DNA from: CBDUQP01 sp965369385
GTDB lineage: Bacteria > Planctomycetota > Phycisphaerae > SM23-33
Direction: 5' to 3'
Length of the DNA stretch: 50,019 nucleotides
Assembly: GCA_965369385.1 (NCBI GenBank)
Contig: CBDUQP010000007.1
Coordinates: 1-50,019, forward strand
Below the pieces are notes generated by a model that saw nothing but the letters and a program-made list of their open reading frames with translations, had not been told where the DNA came from and did not search any database. Position 1 is the first letter of the stretch. Every line of letters starts with the position of its first letter. Shown one piece after another: positions 28,985 to 36,287 of the stretch. Made by a program: the position numbers and the translations under genes.

Positions 28985-29350
28985 GACAATGCCTCCCTGA
29001 AGTCCGCATTGATAGTCTAAATTTTCTGTGATCAAGTGCTTCTTGCAGGTGTGCGTTTCGAGTTGCCTCGTGCCTGCCCGGCGTGATCACATAACAAAAG
29101 TTGCACCATTTCGCGGGAAGTCCATCCCGCCGAAAGCAATATGTTGATATAAAAGCGTTTCCGCGTAGAAAAATAACCAATTTCCGCAGTGGGGACATGA
29201 TCTTTCAAGCCCCAGCCCGGCAATGGATAGATATAACTGATTCACCCGCGATACTGCTGGGCGATCCTTGCCCGGCGCGGCGAACAGTTACAATCGTGTC
29301 TGTTCACTGCCAACAGTGTTCTATGGAATTATAAAACGTTCTTTGAAGTA
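28985..29350. other. Intergenic region upstream of tpsA
   Basis: No gene. It should carry the tpsA promoter; I see no strong -35/-10 pair. The string ATGTTGATATA at 29141-29151 is shared with the composite repeat motif near 34181, but the match does not extend well, so I do not count it as a copy. Confidence 0.4.
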
Positions 29351-30769
29351 CTAGTGCTTACGATTGCGACGCAAGCCAAGCACAGCAGGCAGCCCTGCCA
29401 AGAGCAGTAGCATTGTCGTGGGTTCCGGAACGATCATCGGTCCAACAACATATATATTCTCTACGTCTTCGCTGTTAACGTCAAGCCCCTGAGTTTGCCA
29501 AACTATGTCCAAACCGTCAATATCCGGGTTTGTCTGCCGGCCGCTCTGTGGCCCGTGCAGAAGATTATCGACTGCGGTATTTACGAGAAATGCACTGCCA
29601 ATAAGACTACCGTCTCCACTCACTTCCTGACACCAGATATCCCACTCATGGTCTTTCTCAGTGTAGCCGCCGATCATATTATAGTCGGTATCACCGGCAT
29701 CGCCAGCTTCGTACTGTTGCCAGACCACGAGGAACCGCTCTTCGTCCCCATCCATGAATGAGCTTATGGCGGCCTTGTCCGCCCGGCCGTGGGTCGTGAT
29801 TTGGATCAGTGAACTGCCAGACACCAACGACTGCATGTAGATGTTCATGAGAGGATCATCGCCGGTAGCCTCGTTCTGAGTCCAAACAACCATATTACCA
29901 GCGATATCGGCATCGTGGCAGTTCTTCGCACGATCGCCCAACCAGGCCACCTCAGAGTTGCTGGCGAGATCGTGAACGGCTATCTGGGTCTTGTAATCGG
30001 CGAATACACCTGACTGGCGACTTTCAGTGTAGGCGAGCAGATTTCCGTCCATTGCAAGGCCATTCTGTGGCACAATGGACAGAATACTCTGCGGAGTAGG
30101 GTCAATTGGGGAACCGGAAGTCACATCGACCCTCTGATAGAAGATGTCCGTATTCGTGCCACTGACTCCGGCGGGAACCGGTGTGCCGGTGTTACGGTAA
30201 TCCACCCACGCAACGTATGCGTAGTCAGGGCCTTGAATTTGGGAGTTTATACCACCAATAGCGGAGCTGTTCTGGATGTATTTGTCGGTCGGATCGCTGT
30301 AGATGTTCTGGTGCGCTGGTGAAGCGACCGACCAGTTAGTGCTCGTGGCAGAGTCAATATTGCCCGGATCACCCCCAGCGGAACTGCTATGGATGCTGTC
30401 GTGCACAATGATGCCTGAACCAACATAGGGATTACCTTCCTGCCAGGAGGTGTCGCCATTACTGACAAGGAACTCGCCGGTAATAATATTGTCCAGGCGA
30501 TATCCACAAATCACGGCATTGCCGTTGCGGCCGTCAGCCCAGGCCACCAGGCCGTTGTCGATCTTCGGAACAATGCCGGACGCCTTGGCCACAGCGCCGG
30601 TGGTCGGTTGGCTCAGGCCAGCCAGCGAAGGGTTTTCAGTGCTTAGCACATGATAGGTGCGATAGGCGGGGTTTGTCAGTAGATCCTTCGCTGATATCGG
30701 CGAAGCAAGCAGAGAACTGCTGCACGCCAGCAATGCCAATCCCACTGAGAAGTATAGTGAATGTTTCAT
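29351..30769 (-). CDS. PEP-CTERM sorted protein with beta-propeller-like repeats
   Basis: A 472-residue exported protein. The start at 30769 is set by a perfect AAGGAGG 6 nt upstream and a signal peptide (MKHSLYFSVGLALLAC...). Repeated segments such as NGLVAWADGRNGN, YVAWVDYRNTG, MVVWTQNEATGD, FLVVWQQYEAGD and DIVWQTQG recur about every 50-60 residues and look like TolB/WD40-type propeller blades. The C-terminus VPEPTTMLLLLAG, a hydrophobic helix and RRNRKH form a PEP-CTERM tripartite signal, normally processed by an exosortase. No exosortase gene is in the window. The protein is probably surface-attached. It precedes tpsA on the same strand. Confidence 0.88.
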   Translation of the reverse strand: MKHSLYFSVGLALLACSSSLLASPISAKDLLTNPAYRTYHVLSTENPSLAGLSQPTTGAVAKASGIVPKIDNGLVAWADGRNGNAVICGYRLDNIITGEFLVSNGDTSWQEGNPYVGSGIIVHDSIHSSSAGGDPGNIDSATSTNWSVASPAHQNIYSDPTDKYIQNSSAIGGINSQIQGPDYAYVAWVDYRNTGTPVPAGVSGTNTDIFYQRVDVTSGSPIDPTPQSILSIVPQNGLAMDGNLLAYTESRQSGVFADYKTQIAVHDLASNSEVAWLGDRAKNCHDADIAGNMVVWTQNEATGDDPLMNIYMQSLVSGSSLIQITTHGRADKAAISSFMDGDEERFLVVWQQYEAGDAGDTDYNMIGGYTEKDHEWDIWCQEVSGDGSLIGSAFLVNTAVDNLLHGPQSGRQTNPDIDGLDIVWQTQGLDVNSEDVENIYVVGPMIVPEPTTMLLLLAGLPAVLGLRRNRKH

Positions 30770-31389
30770 TTCCAACCTCCTTGAAAATAGACGCCTCTTG
30801 TCGGGCATCTCTATAAACAGATCATCTTCCTTGTTTTTCAACCATCGGACAGATTGTCTATTTTTGTCCAGTATACTGTTTGCCTTTGGTTCTGTTGCAA
30901 TCCAAATCCTGACAAGCAGCCCGCGAAGGATTACCTCATCTCCTGAGACGAGTCTCCTTTACCGCTCTCAGTAGTTTATCGTGATTCCCCCTAAGAGAAT
31001 AGGGGGATTCTGTTGGTGATTCTTGATGTGACGCACCCAAGGATACTTCCCCAGGCCGCATACCCCCCTATTAAACAAGGAGATGGGCCTCAAGTGCTCA
31101 GGATCGCGAAAAAAGGAATTTTTGCGAGCAAATGCAGGAATATCCGCAAATTCTTCCCAAATCACTCCGTTTACACAATTTCATGTAATACAGGCACTTG
31201 TTCAATTCTGTGCAAGCTGTGTTGTCAATAGGAGTGGGAACCTTTCAGAAAACCACGACATTGGAAGAATGTGAATCTTAGTCTCCCTGTGCAAGTCATG
31301 AGAATGGCTTCGCAGGGCCAACGTTTGGCCCAGAATAAGAACGAATTGTTATCAAGATGTTGGGCAAATTAATAGTACTGGAGACAAAA
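30770..31389. other. Intergenic region between divergent exported-protein genes
   Basis: No gene is supported. A hairpin TCCCCCT aagagaat AGGGGGA (within 30983-31010) has no T-run, so it is not an obvious terminator. CGGACAG...TTTTTGTCC (near 30845-30869) could form a second weak stem. Promoters for both neighbours must lie here. Confidence 0.45.
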
Positions 31390-31791
31390 ATGACTAAATT
31401 TATCGCAACCGTCTGCATCGCCATCTGCCTGAGCACCTGTGCGGCATTTGGGGACACCAGGATTCAGAGTGATAACAGCACGGTTATCATTGCGTGCTCA
31501 GGCCTCCTCGTTCGCACAACTGCTGCCACCGTTCGCAGCGACTCGCACACGGCGAATCCTGGCTGCTCGGCGATCAACACCGCGGGTGTAACCAGAGCCA
31601 CCATAGCTGTCAGGTCGGGCGGAAGGGTATTCCTCAGGGCTGCCGGTCGGCCATCGCCTGCGACACGCTATGTACGCACGCCGACCAAAGCTGATGCGAA
31701 GGTGGTCGTTGCCGTTCGCACGAACCGCACGAAGCGAGCCGACGGTTTGGGTATGGCCTTGGCGAGGCTCTTGGGATTCGCAAAATCTTAA
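31390..31791 (+). CDS. Small secreted protein of unknown function
   Basis: 133 residues. ATG 31390 is preferred because GGAGA lies 6 nt upstream and it begins the signal peptide MTKFIATVCIAICLSTCAAF; an upstream ATG at 31357 adds nothing recognisable. The mature protein has two Cys (ACSG, GCSAI), a run of beta-prone Thr/Val/Arg residues and a basic tail (RTNRTKRADG). It is very basic for an exported protein. A strong intrinsic terminator 43 bp after the stop supports it as a real single-gene unit. I do not recognise the family. Confidence 0.65.
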   Translation: MTKFIATVCIAICLSTCAAFGDTRIQSDNSTVIIACSGLLVRTTAATVRSDSHTANPGCSAINTAGVTRATIAVRSGGRVFLRAAGRPSPATRYVRTPTKADAKVVVAVRTNRTKRADGLGMALARLLGFAKS

Positions 31792-31834
31792 CGGAACCTT
31801 GATGAGCCCGGCTTAGCCGATACTTGTCTCCCTT

Positions 31835-31886
31835 ATGACGCAGCATGCTTAGGACCTTCCTGAGCGTACTGCGTCATTTTCGTTTA
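31835..31886 (+). terminator. Intrinsic terminator
   Basis: A long stem ATGACGCAG/CTGCGTCAT with an inner GCT-AGG/CCT-AGC stem and loop ACCTT, followed by TTTCGTTT. It ends the small secreted-protein gene. Confidence 0.8.
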
Positions 31887-32069
31887 TGTCCTCAACGGGG
31901 CCCTCGGTGTTCTGTGCGTTGAGTTCTGACGTGGTTTCTGCACGTCATTGGCGCATGAAGCGGCCCGGATACTCCCTTTGTTTGTCTTGGCGGGAGGATC
32001 CGGACCGGTATTCTTTTCAGGCGTTTTTTTGCGTCAAACGTCCTTCAGTGCTTCTTCGAGGAAGGGAGG

Positions 32070-32402
32070 TTACTCGGTGCCTGGTATCTTGACGTTCTTG
32101 AGGGCCTCTTTGGCCTTTGCGGCTTTGATGGCTGTTTCGAGACCGGCTACGGCTGTCTTGCATTTTGCGGGCATGTCTTTTTCGGCTTGAAGGGCATCGC
32201 ACTTCTCTTTGGCTTCGTCCATTTTGCCGGCTTCCGCGAGCTTCTTGGCTTCATCTACCATTGCCATCAGCGGCTTGGTGTCGCCATCATTGGCAGCGGC
32301 AGCGGCGTCCTTGGCTTGGGTGGCAGCGTCTTTCGAGCAACCGGAGAGCATCGTCAGGCTCAGGCATGCGGTTACGACCATCAGGATTGTCAGAGTTCTC
32401 AT
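32070..32402 (-). CDS. Small helical lipoprotein
   Basis: 110 residues. ATG 32402 follows AAAGGAC. The signal peptide MRTLTILMVVTACLSLTM leads to the lipobox LSGC. The mature part is Ala/Lys-rich and helical (DAATQAKDAAAAANDGD, EAKKLAEAGKMDEAKEKC) with two further Cys. It resembles short lipoproteins that bind other envelope parts. There is no family assignment and no operon partner. Confidence 0.75.
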   Translation of the reverse strand: MRTLTILMVVTACLSLTMLSGCSKDAATQAKDAAAAANDGDTKPLMAMVDEAKKLAEAGKMDEAKEKCDALQAEKDMPAKCKTAVAGLETAIKAAKAKEALKNVKIPGTE

Positions 32403-32579
32403 TTTGAAGTCCTTTCTTTGTGCCCGTCGCGCATCTACGCGGTGCGAGCTCATGAAATGATATTGGTGTCGCTTGCTGTTATCGCCACCGTTAACGGTCC
32501 CGTCTCATGCGCTATTCTAGTCCCCAGACGTCGAGTTCGACACAAATTTCCCCTTTTTGCTCCATTTTCTTAATGGTAG

Positions 32580-33722
32580 CTAGTGGCCTATAATCTTTCG
32601 AATCAATGGAATATGGCCGATGCCTGCCGCCAGCAGGAAACTGATAACCAGCGTGGTAATCCCCAATCCAATATAGGCAGGCAGCGATCCGCCCACATGG
32701 TGCATCGCCTCGCGGGCGATTGTGTCCAGAACTGCAATGTGTATGAGGTAAACCCCGAATGTGGCGTTACTCATAGCATCGCTCGTTAGCCATCTGGTTG
32801 CCTTCGGGCCGCCATCGGCGAAAAGTGTCGCTATCAGCAGGAACGCCGGTATCGCGGAGAGAATCACGGCCGGGCTGAGATAGCAATCGAAGGCGGTCTC
32901 TATGGTGTTATTGGCGATCCTGGTGAGCGGGTCGCCAGCCGCCATCCACAGCTTGCCTGTCATTGATGATGCCATCCACATCCTGCCGGCCATCGATGCG
33001 GTGGTCACAGCTACGAGTATCACTGCCGCCAAGATTGCCTGTCTTCGCGTGAGCCTGATATTACGCAGCAGGTATCCAAGTATGAAGTAGCCGAGGTAGA
33101 AGATCCATTCAGTTGCGATTGTGGGCTCTGGAGGAAGGGCCCAGTTGGTGGACTTGCTGAATGTCCACATCACAGCCAGCGCGCCAGAGCCGCCGAGCAA
33201 AGCAACCGCGACCAGCCATTTCTGCTTCTGTCCGGCCCAGCGAATCCACGCTCGCAGCATTGGCGTAACGATATACATGCAGAGCATGGCGTAAATGAAC
33301 CACATGGGGATGATGGGCCTGCCATGCCAGACTTTAGTGGCTGAATCGGCAAGTGACAGCCCCGAGCTGCGAGTGCCGGCTTGTCCGAGGATGTAGAACG
33401 CCGACCAGAACACCAGCGGAATGCCGATTCTGTTGAGTCTCATGCGATAGAACTTCGTCCATGGTTCTTCTCGCGTGGGGTTCAGCAGTATCGCCCCGCT
33501 GAGCATGAAGAACGCCGGGACGCACCAGCGGCTTGCGGCGTTGACTGTCATCGCGAACCACCCGCCGAGCGTATCCGGCTGAAGAATCCCGTATTCCAGC
33601 ATGATCCCGCGTGTGTGGATGAAGACAACCGCGATGGTGGCCAGCACCCGCACGGCATTGCCGTACTGCAGATATGAGTTTGAAGGGTGTTTTGTTTGCG
33701 GCGCGGGTGGTGTTTCGCTCAT
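32580..33722 (-). CDS. Acyltransferase 3 family membrane protein
   Basis: A 380-residue AT3 (OafA/NodX-type) protein with about ten membrane segments. It opens NAVRVLATIAVVFIHTRG, containing the family's essential His. It also has WCVPAFFMLSGAILL, RIGIPLVFWSAFYIL and FGVYLIHIAVLD, all typical positions. Such enzymes acetylate or acylate surface polysaccharides or lipids across the inner membrane. The substrate is unknown. The gene stands alone, and its 5' flank is the composite repeat. Confidence 0.9.
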   Translation of the reverse strand: MSETPPAPQTKHPSNSYLQYGNAVRVLATIAVVFIHTRGIMLEYGILQPDTLGGWFAMTVNAASRWCVPAFFMLSGAILLNPTREEPWTKFYRMRLNRIGIPLVFWSAFYILGQAGTRSSGLSLADSATKVWHGRPIIPMWFIYAMLCMYIVTPMLRAWIRWAGQKQKWLVAVALLGGSGALAVMWTFSKSTNWALPPEPTIATEWIFYLGYFILGYLLRNIRLTRRQAILAAVILVAVTTASMAGRMWMASSMTGKLWMAAGDPLTRIANNTIETAFDCYLSPAVILSAIPAFLLIATLFADGGPKATRWLTSDAMSNATFGVYLIHIAVLDTIAREAMHHVGGSLPAYIGLGITTLVISFLLAAGIGHIPLIRKIIGH

Positions 33723-33816
33723 GCGGCGGATTCCTTTTTTCGACAGGGCGCATTATCCAGATGCGGTCCAGATATTACAATGCGAAATGCCGTGAGCGTT
33801 CCCACGGGCGTGCATT

Positions 33817-34200
33817 GGTGCGAAAAGGTGCGAAAAGGTGCAAAATGTTACATATTCTCAGGATCTTGCAACAGGCGGCGGCCGCGCTAATCGTTGGCTA
33901 ATCGGCTAGCGCATCAGCCGTTAGCGAGTTTTGGGAATTGTCGACCATCTCGGACGTGCGACAAACGCGGAAATGCAGTAGATGCGACGTATATTATTAG
34001 GTTCTGTTGCAGGTGTGTCAAGTGTCTTGTAAGGATTGTCGGTAACGCGCGGCCGCTAAAATGTCGCAAGGGGTCGCAAAGGAGATTGCAAAAAGATCGC
34101 AAAAAGATCGCAAAAAGGTCGCAAAGAAATCGCAAAAATCCGTAATCGGCTGCATCCAAATCCGCGTTGGTGGTCAGTATGTTGATATAGGACAGCGCCC
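33817..34200 (-). repeat. Composite A/T-tract repeat, copy 2
   Basis: Read on the minus strand, this copy has the same modules in the same order as 394-750: the 27-bp motif (34197-34171), an array of about six 11-bp TTTTTGCGATC-type units (34139-34064), the block GATGGTCGACAATTCCC...CTAACGGCTGA (33949-33915), and a closing array of T-tracts (33850-33817, TTTTGCACC units). The 11-bp spacing puts successive A-tracts nearly on one face of the helix, which predicts curved DNA. It fills the gap between the acyltransferase and the GntR operon. Confidence 0.75.
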
Positions 34201-34278
34201 CCTGCACCTGCCTGTCCGGCGCAGGAGGACGAAGACTGGCGCTGCGTCCCCGCTTCTTCCTTTTCTCAAAAGAAGAAC

Positions 34279-34318
34279 TTGACTATTTCCCAACTGTTGT
34301 ATAGGATGTAATACAGTT
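34279..34318 (+). promoter_or_regulatory. Promoter and operator of the GntR-ABC operon
   Basis: TTGACT (34279-34284), a 17-nt spacer and TAGGAT (34302-34307) form a good sigma-70 promoter. An inverted repeat AACTGT-N15-ACAGTT (34292-34318) spans the -10 box and is the likely binding site of the GntR-family product encoded 15 bp further on. Its layout resembles the YtrA-type operator, a short palindrome with a long centre. Confidence 0.65.
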
Positions 34319-34333
34319 AACACAGGAAGGCCT

Positions 34334-34720
34334 ATGCATCTTCGATTGGATCATTCGAGCGGCGAGCCGATTTATCGGCAGATTGTTGAGCAGATCAAGT
34401 ACAGGATCGCGGCCGGAAGTCTCGGCGGAAGTGACAAGCTTCCCAGCATTCGTGCGCTTGCAGGTCAGCTCAAGATCAATTCGCGAACAGTGGTAAGGGC
34501 ATATGAGGAGCTTGCCCACGCCAATCTGGTTGTAATGAAGCAGGGGCAGGGAGTGTTCGTCACAGATCATCGGGAAGCCGTAGCCAAGTCGATTCGTGAA
34601 AAGGTAATCGCAGAGCAGGTCCGCCGTCTGCTGGCGGAGGCGTCGCGCATGGGGGCAGGTAGCGAAGAGGTGGCCGGCATTCTTCGAGAAGTCGCCAATG
34701 AGATGGAGTCAGACAAATGA
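34334..34720 (+). CDS. GntR-family regulator, YtrA subfamily
   Basis: A 128-residue repressor. The N-terminal winged helix (about 10-78) has GEPIYRQIVEQIKYRIAAG, LPSIRALAGQLKINSRTVVRAYEEL and a wing QGQGVFVTD. The C-terminal part is only about 45 residues of helix, the short dimerisation tail typical of YtrA-type regulators rather than an effector domain. AGGA lies just before the ATG. Its stop codon overlaps the ABC ATPase start by 4 bases. YtrA-type proteins usually repress their own ABC-transporter operon and respond to envelope stress; that is family knowledge, not shown here. Confidence 0.93.
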   Translation: MHLRLDHSSGEPIYRQIVEQIKYRIAAGSLGGSDKLPSIRALAGQLKINSRTVVRAYEELAHANLVVMKQGQGVFVTDHREAVAKSIREKVIAEQVRRLLAEASRMGAGSEEVAGILREVANEMESDK

Positions 34721-35637
34721 GTGAACTGGTTATTCAGGCCGAAGGACTCACGCGGGACTACGGCCGCATTCGCGCGTTGGATGCTTTGCACATGAATGTG
34801 CCGAGGGGCAGTGTTGTAGCTCTTTTGGGCCCCAACGGGGCGGGCAAGAGCACTCTGCTCAAGCTGACGGCCGGACTGATAGAGCCGACGCGCGGCCAGG
34901 TGCGGTTGTTCGGGCATTCGTCGCGAAAGTTGCCCCGTGATATTTCGGCGAAGGTAGTCTCGGCAGGAGAATCGCAGGATCCCCCTAAGTGGATGAATGT
35001 CCACAGACTTCTTGCCCTCCAGGCGGATGCATCGCCGGGTTTTGACAAGGCCATGGCTTACTCGCTGTGCGCAGAACTGGAACTGGACCTTCGCCGCCCG
35101 TTTGGTGTGCTGAGCAAGGGTCAGAAGCGATGGGTGCTGTCGGTGCTTGCTCTTGCGAGTGGCGCGGAACTCGTGCTCATGGACGAGCCGGCCGACGGGC
35201 TCGACCCATCGGCCAGGCGCCGGTTATATGACACCATTCGTGATTGTGCCAATGAACATCAGACGACTTTCATGATCGCCACGCACATCATCGGCGATAT
35301 CGAGCGGGTGGCAGACGACGTGGCCATCATAGATCACGGCAGGCTCATTCTGCACGCGGCCCTGGAGGATCTCCGGGAGCAGGTAAGGGAAGTTGAGCTT
35401 CCGCAGATGCCCAAGGGTGAACTGGGAAAAGGGATTGATGTTATCACCAGTCGGCAGGTTGATGGGGTTTGGCTGGCGTGGCTTCGATGCCGCGGCACGA
35501 GCCCCGTCGAACTTGCTGAAAAGCTGGGCAACCAGGCGATCTTCCGCACGGTCAGTTTGGAGGAGCTGTACCTGGCGATTGCGGATGATCGATCCAGATT
35601 GGCCGAGGTGTGGGAAAAGGAGATGCAGCAATGTTGA
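34717..35637 (+). CDS. ABC transporter ATP-binding protein
   Basis: 306 residues. Walker A is GPNGAGKST (38-46), the signature is LSKGQ (132-136, a variant of LSGGQ), Walker B is LVLMDEP with D156 and E157, and the switch histidine is H190. A C-terminal extension of about 90 residues follows, as in YtrB/CcmA-type export ATPases. It overlaps the regulator upstream and the permease downstream (7 bases), so the three are one translational unit. The substrate is unknown. Confidence 0.95.
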   Translation: MSELVIQAEGLTRDYGRIRALDALHMNVPRGSVVALLGPNGAGKSTLLKLTAGLIEPTRGQVRLFGHSSRKLPRDISAKVVSAGESQDPPKWMNVHRLLALQADASPGFDKAMAYSLCAELELDLRRPFGVLSKGQKRWVLSVLALASGAELVLMDEPADGLDPSARRRLYDTIRDCANEHQTTFMIATHIIGDIERVADDVAIIDHGRLILHAALEDLREQVREVELPQMPKGELGKGIDVITSRQVDGVWLAWLRCRGTSPVELAEKLGNQAIFRTVSLEELYLAIADDRSRLAEVWEKEMQQC

Positions 35638-36287
35638 AGTTGGGAATCAGAACAGGATTGCTCAGGTACCTGCTGAGCCATACGACGCCGATTACCGTTG
35701 TGGCCGTTCCGGTGGCTTGTCTGTTCATACTATGTTGGCGAGATGTGTTGGACGTGCGGAACGCGTGGGTCAGTTTGTTCATAGTTGTTCACAGCCTTCT
35801 GATAGTGCGATCTCTCGGACGCTTCGATCGTGGCAGCTTTGCCTTCCTCCACACGCGGGGTTTCTCAAGCGATTGCATATGGGCACACAAGATGCTGGCG
35901 AGCCTTCTTGCGGTTCTGGTGGTTTGGATTCCGGTGGCGCTGATAGTCTCGACGCCGATACGAAGTGCCCTGCAGGATGTGACTTTTAATCCGAATTTCC
36001 CAATCATGGCTCAGCGAGAGCAGTTCATGCCGCTTGTGTGGCTGGTTGAGTATTGCGTTACGATTCCCCTGTTTCACTACTCGTGGATACGCCGCGCCCA
36101 GCCGGTAAGGGGGAGTATGGGCGGCGCTTTTACAGCGGCGGGTGTGATCGGTGCTGTCTGCATACTGGTGAGTGAAGCATACCGGCATCCGTGGTTCAAC
36201 TGGCTGGCGTTGGTGGGTGTTGTTGTGATGGCGTGTGTTCTTGCAGCATCGCGGAAGCTGCATCGAAGATTGGAGGTACGATCATGA
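35631..36287 (+). CDS. ABC transporter membrane subunit
   Basis: 218 residues with about six membrane helices (TPITVVAVPVACLFILCW, WVSLFIVVHSLLIV, LASLLAVLVVWIPVALIV, PLVWLVEYCVTIPLF, AAGVIGAVCILVSEA, WLALVGVVVMACVLAA). ATG 35631 is chosen because AAGGAG precedes it inside the ATPase gene; a frame from 35610 has no such site. It is probably the permease partner of the ATPase. No sequence signature beyond topology is seen. Confidence 0.8.
   Translation: MLKLGIRTGLLRYLLSHTTPITVVAVPVACLFILCWRDVLDVRNAWVSLFIVVHSLLIVRSLGRFDRGSFAFLHTRGFSSDCIWAHKMLASLLAVLVVWIPVALIVSTPIRSALQDVTFNPNFPIMAQREQFMPLVWLVEYCVTIPLFHYSWIRRAQPVRGSMGGAFTAAGVIGAVCILVSEAYRHPWFNWLALVGVVVMACVLAASRKLHRRLEVRS

Noticed and set aside
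29131..29160. Fourth copy of the composite-repeat motif
   Set aside because: Only about 11 contiguous bases match and the surrounding modules are absent.
34064..34139. CRISPR array
   Set aside because: The units are 11 bp with no unique spacers and no cas genes are present; it is a simple A-tract tandem repeat.
34061..34282. 73-codon plus-strand frame rich in Lys/Arg/Ser
   Set aside because: It is the translation of the 11-bp CGCAAAAA array and has no start signal; the DNA repeat explains it.
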